A stretch of 64,000 nucleotides of DNA, taken from the NCBI GenBank assembly GCA_963580285.1, contig CAUZLF010000259.1, positions 1-64,000 on the forward strand, written 5' to 3'. The stretch is from Lucinisca nassula (lineage: Eukaryota > Mollusca > Bivalvia > Lucinida > Lucinidae). Made by a program: the position numbers and the translations under genes. The notes under the pieces are model-generated. The model saw nothing but the letters and a program-made list of their open reading frames with translations. It did no database searches and was not told the origin of the DNA. This document shows positions 52,830 to 63,224 of the stretch, in pieces. Each line of letters starts with the position of its first letter. Position 1 is the first letter of the stretch.

Positions 52830-54316
52830 GTGAGGGTATTGCTGAACCTATATCTCTATCTGTATAATCGTCATACTAAATATGAACCAAATACCTCATT
52901 TGGTTTGGAAAATATGAAAAACTTAAAACCTTAAATTTTCCAGTCTGTGACCTTGATCTTAAGATGGACATGGGTACTGCTGAATAAAATTTCGGACCTA
53001 CATGTACATGTATACCTAACATCATGTAAACCTATGTATATCTATCATCATACAAAATATGAACCAAATCCATCATATGGTTTGGAAAAGATGAGCTCCT
53101 AAAATCTCTTAATCACTAGAGAAAGCAACCAGTGGGTCATGTACATGTATACCCCCGGCGGGCGCCACCCTCTGATATATGTAAAATTCCCACAAAATTG
53201 GAAGCAACGTCTCCAAAATGACCTTTACAATGTTGACGGGGACGTTAAACCTCAAATCAAACAAACCCTCAGATATATCATTCGAGCTTGTATGTAATAT
53301 GAATGAACGGGATAAGAACCTTATAAGTATCCACATGCTTCCCTTCTAATCCTGTCATTATTTCATATGTTGTGTATATCTGCGTTGTATATCAAAGAAT
53401 GAAATAAATATGTTTAAACTAATATGAATGAAGAAATATGCTTGTAAAAGCTAAACCAAACAAAACAATTCTAAATGGACCAAGGGAGTGAGGGCCTCAA
53501 AGTTACTGAAGCAGCAGGGTGGGGTATGCATCAATGAAATCTTTGGACTGGTATGCAACATCGATGCAAGTATCAATTGAATTTGTCTTAGAGTTTAGAA
53601 CACACAGGCATCTATAAACTTTGTCATAAAACTTTAACCAAATGTAAAATTTCTAAGTCTGTGACCTTGAGGTCAAGGTCACTGTGAACCTCAAGGTCAC
53701 CATGGGTGGGAGAAGGGACATACATCACGAAATCTTTGGACTGGTATGCAACATTGATGCAAGTATCAACTGGATTTGTCTAAAGAGTTTAGCACATACA
53801 GGCATCTATAAACTTTTAATTGTCATAAAACTTTAACCAAATGTAAAATTTCTAAGTCTGTGACCTTGACCTCAAGGTTACTGTGGGGGTGGGTCATGCA
53901 TCAATGAAATCTTTAGACCAGTATGTAAGTTCAGTGTAAGTATCAACTAAATCTATTAAGGATTCAGAAGATACAATCTCTTAGAAACTTTGACGTAAAA
54001 CTTTAACCAAAATGTTAACTGATGGATGGATGGACAGATGGATGGACGTTCTTACGAGACGTACATTCTGGGGTTCCCAATATTAACTCTATGGCGACAT
54101 TAACCCCATAATGTAGCTTTGTACAGCCACTAACCCCACAAATAGGCATGTTTGGTGTTGTGGGGTTGGAAATTTACGGAATAAACCTCATTAAGTATGA
54201 AAAGTACAGAACATAAACCCCATTATGTATCTGGCATATGTAAGGACAGACAGACAGACAAATGACAAGACGAAAACTATATACCCCCATAGGATACTTC
54301 GAATGCCGGGGGTAAA
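52830..54316 (+). repeat. Tandem-core element(s) with ~185-bp units
   Basis: Two ~190-bp units (TACTAAATATGAACCAAAT, TTTGGTTTGGAAAATATGA) at about 52850-53100, a left-end-like word TATACCCCCGGCGGGCGCCA at 53148, and three units at about 53520-54010 (GTATGCAACATTGATGCAAG, AAATTTCTAAGTCTGTGACC, AAGGTCACTGTG). Then (GATG)n/GACA tracts and an end ATACCCCCATAGG..GAATGCCGGGGGTA. A 54060-54235 segment with repeated TTAACCCCATAATGT interrupts the right part. Confidence 0.65.
53174..53270 (+). mobile_element. SINE-A, tail fragment
   Basis: AAATTCCCACAAAATTGGAAG to GACGTTAAACCTCAAATCAAACAAAC. Confidence 0.8.
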
Positions 54317-54402
54317 ATTAGAAATTTCTAAGTCTGTGACCTTGACCTTGAGATTATGGGGGTATTGCCGAATTAACCTCTGTCCCTTTATCTATCATCT
54401 CG

Positions 54403-54694
54403 CCCCAGCCCATCAGGGCTTGGAAACATAGATTGGGCTGCATGATGCTTCCACACAGAGCTGAATCTGACCACAAAGGAGTACTGGTAAACCGCTTAGA
54501 AGCACTTAGCCTGCCCAGGCAAAGCGGTGTGAGTCAGATCGTCATAAGAGTTCTGGTTTCATTGGGCGGCAGGGCTTGAGATGTCATTTCATCTCAATGT
54601 CGGATAAATGTCCTACAAAATTGGAAGCAATGGCTCCAAAATGACCTAAATAGTATTGACGGGGACTTTGAACACAAATTCAAACAAACATACA
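54403..54694 (+). mobile_element. SINE-A, full length, diverged
   Basis: Head CGCCCCAGCCCATCAGGGCTT, tail ACACAAATTCAAACAAACAT. Confidence 0.85.
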
Positions 54695-54696
54695 AT

Positions 54697-55510
54697 AACC
54701 CACTGTGTGCTGGAAACCCCTAAATGGGTACCTTGGCAAACAGTGCAGGCCCAGATCAGACGCCGCAGAACACGGCATCTGATCAGGGTCTGCACTATTT
54801 GCTAACAGAATTTTCCATCAAAAATAGAACAAGAGCACCGCATGCGGGTGCCAACGCTCGTCTGCAGTTTCTTTTAGAAAACCAAAGTTCTAAGTCAAAC
54901 AAGAGCAATCAAATTGCAAGATGGAGTTATAAAACTTGTAGGGAATGTAGCTCTTGTGATGGTGAGTATGTGTATGAAGTTTCATGAAGGTAGGCCAAAT
55001 ACTTTTGGAAATATGGTCAAGGTTAAGGTTTTCGGTTAAATTTTCGAAAAATAGGTCAAAGTTCAAAGGTCAAGGTCACAGATCAAAAAGTGTGGTATCA
55101 CTGAAAAGGTCTTGTCCCAAGGAACATTCATGTGAAGTTTGAAGGCTCTGTTGTGAATAGTATTAAAATGAGAGCAAAAAATGTGTTTCAGAAAAAAATT
55201 GGAAAAGGGGAGATAATTCAGCCAAAATCAACAATGTTGTTATGGTCCTTGGTCAAAATGTAGCTCTTGTGATGATGGGTGTGTGTATGAAGTTTCATGA
55301 GGCTAGGTCTAATACTTTTTAAGTTATAGCCAAGGTTAAGTTTTTTTGGAACGACGACGCCAGACGATACAACGCAGACGCCGGAGTGATGACAATAGCT
55401 CGAAAGTTTTTTTTCAAAAAACAGACGAGCTAATAAAAATGAAAAATAGACCTTACATCCCCTTAGAGGGCAACATATAGCAATGGAAGAGTCCACTCCC
55501 AAACAATGGG
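54697..55510. mobile_element. Hairpin MITE family H2 variant (copy 8) split by a nested element
   Basis: Left 54697-54829 (ATAACCCACTGTGTGCTGGAA, palindrome CAGTGCAGGCCCAGATCAGA), right 55434-55510 (TAAAAATGAAAAATAGACCT, CAATGGAAGAGTCCACTCCC). Joined, it matches 29080-29313. Confidence 0.78.
54830..55433 (+). mobile_element. CAAGAGCACCGC element (copy 1), nested in H2
   Basis: Left end CAAGAGCACCGCATGCGGGTGCCAACGCTCGTCTGC. Body TAAAACTTGTAGGGAATGTA, TGAAGTTTCATGAAGGTAGG, AGGTCAAAGTTCAAAGGTCA. Right end stem-loop-like AGCTCGAAAG..CAGACGAGCTAA. It lies between A and T of its host with no duplication, and ends in CTAA. Confidence 0.85.
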
Positions 55511-55892
55511 ATACCCGGTAATCTCTTAACACTTGAACAAGGTCATTCCATTGCTATATCATATGTGGGGATAGGTTTGTTTGGGGTTTATTAGTAAGAC
55601 ATATGTACATGCATTCTGGAAACGCCCTCGGTGGGTGCATATAGGATCCAGACCGAATACTGTTTGCCAATTTTAACTTACTCAAGCTCTAATCACTTTT
55701 GTCTGAAATCATTAAGTTTTGGTATTTACACAGGAATCTCTTCTGGCTGATGCAGTAATTAATTTCAGAAGTGCCAGTTCCAGAAAATAACAGAAACTGG
55801 GTAAAATATTTCACTACTTGTGTTCTACAAGCACAAAGCAAAGGCCCCCATGTGAAAACTTCTTCATGCTCAGTTCATTAACTGACTGCTCA
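55511..55892. other. No gene recognised
   Basis: Unassigned DNA. Confidence 0.3.
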
Positions 55893-56122
55893 GGCCCAAA
55901 AAAAAATGTCTTGTTTCCGGAAACCCTGCCGACCCTACTTTTTTGAGGCCTACCCAAACTTTTTTAGAGACCTCTGAGAATTTTTCTTTGATTTTAAGGG
56001 TGTTTTTCAAAGAATTTATGCCTTTCCCATGCAAAAAGTTTAAAAAAAAAAAGTTTGCCTACTTACCTACCCAGAAAATTATTTTGATGTTTCCGGAAAC
56101 AAGACATTTATTTTTTTTGGCC
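55893..56122. mobile_element. Inverted-repeat MITE with 3-bp duplication (GGCCCAAAAAAA family)
   Basis: Ends GGCCCAAAAAAAAATGTCTTG..TTTCCGGAAAC and GTTTCCGGAAACAAGACATTTATTTTTTTTGGCC. TCA flanks both sides (55890-55892, 56123-56125). A 3-bp duplication fits PIF/Harbinger-type transposition (inference). Confidence 0.82.
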
Positions 56123-56125
56123 TCA

Positions 56126-56472
56126 TAAATTTTAAAATGCCAACAAATGTTGGCATTTTAAAATAAATGAGCAGAAAAATGCCAATCTAGGTCAAATGGT
56201 TCCACTCTGATTGGCCAAAGGGTACAGGAAGAGTTGTCGTTTAAAGATTTTTCTATTTTTCTCTGGTGACCATCTAATCCATATAAGTGGAACAATTTTA
56301 GCAATTTTGGTAGCCATAGGGAGCCATCCAGGCAACATTCCTGTAAAGTATTAATCAAATTGGTTTAGGAGGAGTTAGCATTTAAAGCAAATTGTTGACG
56401 ATGCCTGGCGCACAATGCACATTGACCGATCACAATAGCTCACCATGAGCACTTCGTGCTCAGGTGAGCTAA
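56126..56472 (+). mobile_element. Stem-loop-ended element, right part
   Basis: Similar to 22621-23148: CCATAGGGAGCCATCCAGGCAACATTC.., then stem-loop GCTCACCATGAGCACTTCGTGCTCAGGTGAGC and TAATAA. The left end is not identified. A short palindrome AAAATGCCAACA / TGTTGGCATTTTAAA is at 56135-56164. Confidence 0.6.
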
Positions 56473-56985
56473 TAACCTCTGGCTATGGAAGTTGCCTAAC
56501 TGCTGCAACGATACAGTTACCTTATGACACGTTTGATATGACATTTGTGTCACAATACGATATGTAATGCAGCGATACACTATCTGGCATGAAAAAGAAA
56601 CTTTAAGCAAAGAAGCTGCAAACAATACTCAAAAATAATTCTTCGCTAGAAATTAACTGTAATATACGTGAACAATGGAAATAAAAGTGAAAATAGTAAT
56701 ATATTTGTAATCTGTTGTCACAAATTTATGCGAAACCAGCAAATGTTTACATCTCATCTCTTTCAAACTACTCTTTTTGCCGTATCGTAATCATACCGTC
56801 AAACTGCTTCATGATACGTGTATCGCCAGCAGATGTATCATGATTATGATATGATTCAGTTAAGTGTTGCACCTCTACTGTTTATGCATGCAACTGGCCA
56901 GGCTACAATAGGCTAGCTTGGTCCGAATCACAGACGAAAGTTGCTATTTTACCACAACTTCTTTGTAACACTATTAATGAGGTCC
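56473..56985. other. No gene recognised
   Basis: Has several ATATGATAC/GTATCA motifs, with imperfect symmetry between about 56500-56600 and 56770-56870 that may be an old inverted-repeat element. Confidence 0.35.
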
Positions 56986-57545
56986 ACAGTAGAAACCGTG
57001 TTAGTTTAACAACTGTGTTATATCCACACAAAAATGTATAGATTATATAGAAAAATGACCTTTGTATAGATTATATAGAAAAATGACCATTTATGGTCAT
57101 TTTTCTATATAATCTATGCATTTTTGGGATCCATCTTGAAACCGTGTTATATCCAAACCGTGTTATAATGCAGGGCTTTATCCAGGTATTTTGGGAAAAG
57201 GCCCCTGGGCAAAATTGGGAAAACATTACCGGCAAAATACCAAAATAGGGAACACAATTTCACAGAGAAATGCCAGGACGCTGAATTTTGCTCATGATAG
57301 TCTTATGAATTTGATAGCTAAGCAGTGAAATACAGCTGTAGCTTCACTGTGTTAACCTCTGATGTTAAGTTTTGTTTTCTCTGTCCCTTTTGTTGTGGGT
57401 TTTATTTCTTCATTTTTGAGGGGAAAATATGGTGAAATTGGGAAAAAAATTAGGCTATTTGGCATCGGGAATGGGGCCCAATTTCGACCAAGCTGCACAG
57501 GCAGAAAATGCCCTGCAATGAACCGTGTTATAATGAAGTTTTCGT
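56986..57545. mobile_element. ACCGTGTTATA repeat with a nested CAGGGC-ended segment
   Basis: Several AACCGTGTTATA/AACTGTGTTATATCC motifs surround a palindrome (about 57053-57118: TATAGAAAAATGACCATTTATGGTCATTTTTCTATA). Between AACCGTGTTATAATG (57159) and AATGAACCGTGTTATAATGAAG (57515) lies a ~340-bp segment with ends CAGGGC and GCCCTG. Type unresolved. Confidence 0.5.
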
Positions 57546-57584
57546 GTATTCATCCATCTAAATCATTCATTTCCTTTAGATAAT

Positions 57585-57883
57585 AGCCCCGCTAATCGGG
57601 GCTTGAAGAAATAGATGGGCTGCATGATGCTTCCACGCAGAGCTGAAACTGACCCACACACGAGTACTGTTAAACCGCTTAGAGGGTCTAAGCCTACCCA
57701 GTTAATGTGGTGTGTGTCAGCCTGTCCATGCTTATAAACCCTATTGGTTTCATTGGGCGGCAAGGCTTGAGATGTCATTTCATCTCAATGTCGGGTAAAA
57801 GTCCCATAGAATTGGAAGCAACGTCTCCAAAATGACCTTTACAGTGTTGATGGGGACATTAAACTTCAAATCAAACAAACAAA
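57585..57883 (+). mobile_element. SINE-A, full length, likely target duplication
   Basis: Head AGCCCCGCTAATCGGGGCTT, tail CTTCAAATCAAACAAACAAA. Flanks TCCTTTAGATAAT and TCCTCTAGATTAAT are near-identical. Confidence 0.88.
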
Positions 57884-58123
57884 TCCTCTAGATTAATCTC
57901 GTAGGAGATCATTTTCATCTTATCTATGGTTAAAGTAGCAAAACTGCATTTTCAATTATCAACAATAAGATTGAAATGAACATCTGAACAAGACACAGCA
58001 CAGCTGGCCTGGAAATTGTCTTTGAGGCCTAGGGGTAGTGCAATAGCTCTTACTGGACTTCGTCCAGGTGAGCTACATGTACATGTAATAATCTAAAAAT
58101 AATATAACAACAATAACATGTAT
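57884..58123. other. Contains a stem-loop end without its element
   Basis: AATAGCTCTTACTGGACTTCGTCCAGGTGAGCTA at about 58041-58074 resembles the right-end stem-loop of the GCTCACC families. The rest is unassigned. Confidence 0.4.
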
Positions 58124-58333
58124 TTAACTCTTATCATGCTGTTCACGACAACCCCTATCTTTGGAAACAGTGTAGATCCAGATCAGATGGCTTCTGAAGC
58201 CATCTGATCAGGATCTACACTATTTGACATTAAGTTTATGGCTTTGAAAGAATAAATAACATCAAGTAATCTGATTGGTTCAAAGTCAGAAATGGGTGTG
58301 GCTAAACTGAAGATTCAGCAGGATAAGGGTTAA
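58124..58333. mobile_element. Hairpin MITE family H1 (copy 13)
   Basis: TTAA-CTCTTATCATGCTG to TCAGCAGGATAAGGG-TTAA. Palindrome TGTAGATCCAGATCAGATGG, loop CTTCTGAAG. Confidence 0.85.
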
Positions 58334-58746
58334 CTGCATGTATTGATAAACATTTGAGATAGTCTCATAACCACTTACATGTCTTCAGTTCAGTTCATAT
58401 CTCTCTCTCTCTCTCTCTTTCAATATGATGTTTACATTCTCAATAATTCAACTAGATTTGCTGTATTTTATTGTATTTAGAATTTCGGGAGCGGTATATA
58501 ATGCCCATTTATTGCAGGAAACGATTAGTATAAGCAACCTTGCTTGTTTTCAAATCCTGTTGATCTTTCTAATATGTTACATTCTTGTTATTTAAAAGAA
58601 GTAAATAAAATATTGTTTAAACTAAACATTTGAAATGTTTTCTGGTGAAGTTCTTAGAGAGGGTATCCACATTTCTGCATGAAAATGTATGTTGTTGGTA
58701 CTAAGGTGAGGTGCTTTTGAGTTTTGTGCAGAAATAAGAAAAACAC
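58334..58746. other. No gene recognised
   Basis: A short (CT)n run is at about 58401-58419. AAGTAAATAAAATATTGTTTAAACTAA near 58600 resembles a polyadenylation region, but no upstream coding sequence is seen. The frame ending at 58622 is unsupported. Confidence 0.35.
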
Positions 58747-58757
58747 TAGTACTTTTC

Positions 58758-59067
58758 CATTTTTTGTTTGATTTGAGGTTTAACGTCCCCGTCAACACTG
58801 TAAAGGTCATCTTGGAGACATTGCTTCCAATTTTGGGGGACTTTTACCCGACAGGCCGACACTGAGATGAAATGACATCTCAAGCCTTGTCGCCCAATGA
58901 AACCAATAGGGTTTATAAGCATGTACAGTCCGCCTCGCACCGCGGTTCCTGGACAGGCTTAGATCCTCTAAGTGGTTCACCAGTACTAATGTGCTGGCCG
59001 GATTCAGCTCTGCGTGGAAGCATCATGCAGCCCATTTATTTCTTCAAGCCCCTATGGACGGGGGCCT
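58758..59067 (-). mobile_element. SINE-A, full length, 11-bp target duplication
   Basis: Flanked by TAGTACTTTTC at 58747-58757 and 59068-59078. It has a 9-bp local repeat (CCGACAGGCCGACACTGAG). Confidence 0.93.
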
Positions 59068-59153
59068 TAGTACTTTTCTTTAGTGTCTTATCTGACGCAA
59101 TGCAAGAGATCATAGATGGTTTGGCAAGAAATACAATGAAATTGAAAGCAGTT

Positions 59154-59394
59154 AAGGGGAATGGGGGCACCGGGCAGATTTTTCCGCCATTTTTCAAAGG
59201 AAGACATTTTTCGAGACTTCCTGTCCGCTTTTCTATAAGCTCTGTCCCACTGAAAAAGGGATTTACTCTTAAGGGAAAGAATTTGCTCCTTAGGAGCAAA
59301 TTCTTTCCTTTAAGAGTTGGCCCCTATTGCTATGGGAGACAAAAATACTTTTGCAGGAGTTGCCTCCCCTGAAGGTGTTCCCATTCCCCTTAAA
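59154..59394. mobile_element. TTAAGGGGAATGG inverted-repeat MITE (copy 2)
   Basis: TTAAGGGGAATGGGGGCACC to GGTGTTCCCATTCCCCTTAA. Central palindrome GGGAAAGAATTTGCTCCTTA / AGGAGCAAATTCTTTCC. Confidence 0.87.
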
Positions 59395-59592
59395 AACTGT
59401 CTCATTTAGGAAATAAAATGATCCAAAATATGACCATGAAGCTGCCTCAGATTATACCCGTACAGTACTTAGATGCCAATACACGGATCCAATGTTTTGA
59501 CGTGACTTCGTTTACATTGCATTGCGTATGCGCGAATTACTTCCCTTTGAAATCTGACAGGGTTTACTGTTCTCCGTGGTTGGCAAAAGCGT
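59395..59592. other. Unassigned, locally CpG-containing
   Basis: About 59500-59545 holds TTGACGTGACTTCG and TTGCGTATGCGCGAATTAC, which resemble CRE-like and NRF1-like promoter sites. No first exon was identified, so this is only a hint. Confidence 0.25.
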
Positions 59593-59604
59593 CTAGCTCC
59601 ATAT

Positions 59605-59920
59605 TTTGATTTTGTTTGATTTGAGGTTTAACGTCCCCGTCAACACTGTAAAGGTCATTTTGGTGACGTTGCTTCGAATTCTGTGGGACTTTTACCCGAC
59701 ATTGAGATGAAATGACATCTCCAGCCCTGTCGCCGTATGAAACCAATAGAGTTTATTAGCATGGACGGTCCCGCCTCGCACCGCGGTTCCTGGACAGGCT
59801 TAGATTCTCGAAGCGGTTTACCAGTACTAGTGTGCGGGCCGGATTCAGCTCTGCGTGGAAGCATCATGCATCCCATATATTTCTTCAAGCCCCTATGCAA
59901 GCCCCTATGGACGGGGGCGA
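59605..59920 (-). mobile_element. SINE-A, full length, 12-bp target duplication
   Basis: Flanked by CTAGCTCCATAT at 59593-59604 and 59921-59932. The head has a short duplication (CAAGCCCCTATG twice). Confidence 0.94.
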
Positions 59921-59932
59921 CTAGCTCCATAT

Positions 59933-60240
59933 AAACACACTGCAAATAAGGGTTCTGTTCCATGTTTATTTCTGTTGACTATTACAGATAATCTATCAAA
60001 GTACACCATAAATGGTACTTCAATATATTCTAGTACTAATTCGCGCATTTTCTGCTTTGGATCATTAGTTATATGCGTTTTTATTAAGACAGAACTCAGA
60101 CCATCCTGCCATTGTTACCTCCGTAAATATGACGAGTAAATATCATAAAACAGCCTCGATTTTCTAGAAATTATTAATTAAAAGCTTAGATGTGTCTATC
60201 TTACTGATTTAAAGGTCAAGACCATCATTTCAAATCCAAA
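59933..60240. other. No gene recognised
   Basis: Unassigned AT-rich DNA. Confidence 0.3.
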
Positions 60241-60353
60241 CTAGAGCGCGCAGTCGATGGCAAGCCATCGCAAATCCCCACGTTTTCTCCACAGTAGGTC
60301 AAAATTTGACCTTTTGACCCCTCCCCAGGGCCCCTGGGGGCGGGGACAAAAAA

Positions 60354-61265
60354 CAAGAGCACCGCAAGCGGGTGCCAACGCTCGTCTGCAGTTTCTTTTA
60401 GAAAACAAAAGTTCTAAGTCAAATCAAGCTGCAAGATGGAGTTATAAAACTTGTAGGGAATGTAGCTCTTGTGATGGTGAGTATGTGTATGAAGTTTCAT
60501 GAAGGTAGGCCAAATACTTTTGGAAATATGGTCAAGGTTAAGTTTTTTGGTTAATTTTTCGAAAAATAGGTCAAAGTTCAAAGGTCAAGGTCACAGGTCA
60601 AAAAGCGTGGTATGACTGAAAAGGTCTTGTCCCAAGGAACATTCATGTGAAGTTGGAAGGCTCTGTTGTGAATAGTATTGAAATAAGAGACAAAAACAAT
60701 TTAAAAAAAACGGAGAGAAAAGGGGAGATAATTCAATCAAATTGCAAGATGGAGTTATAAAACTTGTAGGGAATGTAGCTCTTGTGATGGTGAGTACGTG
60801 TATGAAGTTTCATGAAGGTAGGCCAAATACTTTTGGAAATATGGTCAAGGTTAAGGTTTTCGGTTAAATTTTCGAAAAATAGGTCAAAGTTCAAAGGTCA
60901 ACGTCACAGATCAAAAAGTGTGGTATCACTGAAAAGGTCTTGTCCCAAGGAACATTCATGTGAAGTTTGAAGGCTCTGTTGTGAATAGTATTAAAATGAG
61001 AGCAAAAAATGTGTTTCAGAAAAAAATTGGAAAAGGGGAGATAATTCAGCCAAAATCAACAATGTTGTTATGGTCCTTGGTCAAAATGTAGCTCTTGTGA
61101 TGATGAGTGTGTGTATGAAGTTTCATGAGGCTAGGTCTAATACTTTTTAAGTTATAGCCAAGGTTAAGTTTTTTTGGAACGACGCAGGACGGCGCAGGAC
61201 GACTACGCAGACGCCGGAGTGATGACAATAGCTCGAAAGTTTTTTTTCAAAAAACAGACGAGCTA
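60354..61265 (+). mobile_element. CAAGAGCACCGC element (copy 2), with doubled core
   Basis: Left end CAAGAGCACCGCAAGCGGGT, right end CAGACGAGCTAAAA. The block from AAATTGCAAGATGGAGTTATAAAA to AAAAGGGGAGATAATTCA occurs twice (about 60425-60737 and 60738-61050), unlike the single block in 54830-55433. The right half is nearly identical between the two copies. Confidence 0.86.
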
Positions 61266-61321
61266 AAAATTTGCTCTTGCGCAAGCCATTCATGTAAGCA
61301 ACTCGCATACCAAATTTGGTT

Positions 61322-61629
61322 TTGTTTGTTTGTTTGATTTGAGGTTTAACGTCCCTGTCAACACTGTAAAGGTCATTTTGGAGACGTTGCTTCCAATTTT
61401 GTGGGACTTTTACCCGACATTGAGATGAACTGACATCTCAAGCCCTGTCGCCCAATGAAACCAATAGGGTTTATTAGCATGGACGGTCCGCCTCGCACCG
61501 CGGTTCCTGGACAGGCTTAGATCCTGTAAGTGGTTTACCAGTACTAGTGTGCGGGCCAGATTCAGCTCTGCGTGGAAGCATCATGCAGCCCATATATTTC
61601 TTCAAGCCCCTATGGGCGGGGGCGGCACC
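61322..61629 (-). mobile_element. SINE-A, full length, exact 13-bp target duplication
   Basis: Flanked by ACCAAATTTGGTT at 61309-61321 and 61630-61642. Tail (GTTT)n left, head GCGGGGGCGGC right. The clearest reference copy of SINE-A in the window. Confidence 0.95.
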
Positions 61630-61759
61630 ACCAAATTTGGTTGAATTCCGGATAACGGTTTAGGAGGAGATAGCCGGACAGATGGACAGACGGACGGAGG
61701 CGATTACAATATCCCCACTTTTTCGTTGAAAAACGTGGGGATAATAAAATACATGCTTA

Positions 61760-62111
61760 GGCCAAAAAAAAAATAGGTGTGTTTCCGGTTTCCCGACCCT
61801 ACCTAAGTTTTAGGCCCGACCCTAAATTTTTTATTGCCAAAAAAAAAAAATCGCGGGGCGAAACGACTCATAAAAAAATCGCGGGGCAAAACGACTCGGA
61901 ACTACGCGAGCGGTTGCATGCGGTTTATTTGTTCTAATTCGGTCAGTTTCCGAGCGTTTCAGTGTTTACTACTAATATTTCCGCAGAAATGCTCTATACA
62001 GTGTATATAAACAAAATAAAAAATTAAGATAAAAAAAAAAATTAAATCGACCTTCCCCACCTAATTTTTTTCAAGCTGAAACCTGAAACACACCTATTTT
62101 TTTTTTTGGCC
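61760..62111. mobile_element. Inverted-repeat MITE with 3-bp TTA duplication
   Basis: Ends GGCCAAAAAAAAAATAGGTG..TTTCCGGTTTC and GAAACCTGAAACACACCTATTTTTTTTTTTGGCC. TTA flanks both ends (61757-61759, 62112-62114), as for PIF/Harbinger. The centre is unusually CpG-rich (ATCGCGGGGC.AAACGACTC twice, TACGCGAGCGG). Confidence 0.85.
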
Positions 62112-62137
62112 TTACAGAAAATATAGCCGTGTTAACA

Positions 62138-62177
62138 ATGGCGACAAATGGTGAAAGATATTTACTGCCAACCACCG
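62138..62177 (+). CDS. Candidate first coding exon (MATNGERYLLPTT..)
   Basis: ATG in a strong context (GTTAACAATGGCG) opens a 40-nt exon encoding MATNGERYLLPTT plus one base, ended by a consensus donor G|GTAAGT at 62178. The exon lies 26 bp after the TTA duplication of a CpG-rich MITE that could supply the promoter or 5' untranslated region. The rest of the gene would be to the right, beyond the window. Not recognised as any known protein; such a short match of start and donor could be chance. Confidence 0.42.
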
Positions 62178-62535
62178 GTAAGTCCCGGCAAATCGTAGGA
62201 CTGGGTGATGATGTAGTGTTTTGATATGTCTATAGAAAGCAGGCAAAGCAATATCTGTTATCATGCTATGCTGGAACTTCTAAATGACTGGGCCAGTGGA
62301 GGTTTTCCCAACATTCAGCACTCTGGGGCCAGTTGTTCTAGCAAGTCAAGAGTTTTCCAAAGAAGTTGCTGACTGATCTAACATCGCGTGACAAAATATG
62401 CGATGTCAGCGTCGAAAACGACATCATCAACGTCCTCGTGATGTGTCAACGGGCTAAGCATCAATTATAACACAGTTCATTAATTTTCAATCATCTGATA
62501 ATGGAAAAACTGACCAAAGAATTAGATAAGAAGAA
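62178..62535. other. Likely intron, repeat fragments
   Basis: Contains CTCTGGGGCCAGTTGTTCTAGCAA, a candidate end of another MITE, and TCGCGTGACAAAATATGCGATGTC. A 37-codon frame from 62501 (MEKLTKELDKKKQEA..) runs into the element end at 62536 and has no acceptor, so I do not call it. Confidence 0.35.
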
Positions 62536-62580
62536 ACAAGAGGCCCATGGGCCACTATGCTCACCAGAGCTCAGGTGGGC
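62536..62580 (+). mobile_element. Left end of a GCTCACC-type element
   Basis: CAAGAGGCCCATGGGCC.ACTATGCTCACCAGAGC matches the left-end plan CAAGAGGGCC..GGCCC..GCTCACC seen at 6981 and 47637. No core or right end follows. Confidence 0.6.
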
Positions 62581-63224
62581 ACTGCCCATTGATAGCCATG
62601 TACATGTATTTTAACATGACATCATTTTAATCTACCAATTATAAATAAGTTCTGAATAGTTAGATCCTTTTGAAGCAAAGAATACACCAAATAAACGAAA
62701 ATAGCAGACTCGGTTTTATTGAGTCTGTTCATGACCAGTACTGAAAAGTGCTACACCGGCCACGCCCTCTAGCACCGGCTTAAGCAGAACTCTATTTTCA
62801 AAATGATTCTAAATGAACTCAATGATCCCAAAGGACCAGAAAATATAATCTGCACTATGATGGATGTATGGGGAGACTTTTTACGGCCGCCACATGGCAC
62901 AGCACCAGCTGCAGTGAAGATAAATAAGTTCTGAATAGTTAGATCCTTTGGAAGCAAAGAATACACCAAATAAATGAAAATAGCAGACTCGGTTTTATTG
63001 AGTCTGTTCATGACCAATACTGAAAAGTGCTATACCGGCCACGCCCTCTAGCACCGGCTTAAGCAGAACTCTATTTTCAAATATTATAGTTTATGGGTGG
63101 GGATCTGAATGATTTCTGAGATATATGGCTTTTAATAAAGTAAAGCAGTGGGGCATGACCCAGGCAGTCCGGATGACTCCCAAGCTAGTGTTATTTGAAT
63201 GTGTCTTATCACAAAGAAGATAAT
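62581..63224 (+). repeat. Direct repeat of ~165 bp in two copies
   Basis: ATAAATAAGTTCTGAATAGT...AGCAGAACTCTATTTTCAAA occurs at about 62641-62802 and 62921-63081 with few changes (AAATAGCAGACTCGGTTTTA, GCCACGCCCTCTAGCACCGG). The segment between has TTTTTACGGCCGCCA, also at 43418. The repeat may be the core of the element starting at 62536. Confidence 0.7.

Larger units (their letters stand above)
60241..61748 (+). mobile_element. CTAGAGC-type element containing a nested element and a SINE
   Basis: Left end CTAGAGCGCGCAGTCGATGG, GCAAATCCCCACGTTTTCTCC. Right end GGACGGAGGCGATTACAATA then stem-loop TCCCCACTTTTTCG / GAAAAACGTGGGGA and TAATAAAA. The left word ATCCCCACGTTTTC equals the complement of the right arm. 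Interrupted by 60354-61265 and 61322-61629. Confidence 0.8.

Noticed and set aside
53380..53430. Polyadenylated 3' end of a gene (GAATGAAATAAATATG)
   Set aside because: No coding sequence upstream on either strand, and the flanks are tandem repeats.
62501..62614. 37-codon frame MEKLTKELDKKKQEA..
   Set aside because: No splice acceptor upstream; half of it is the left end of a known element type. Possible but unsupported.
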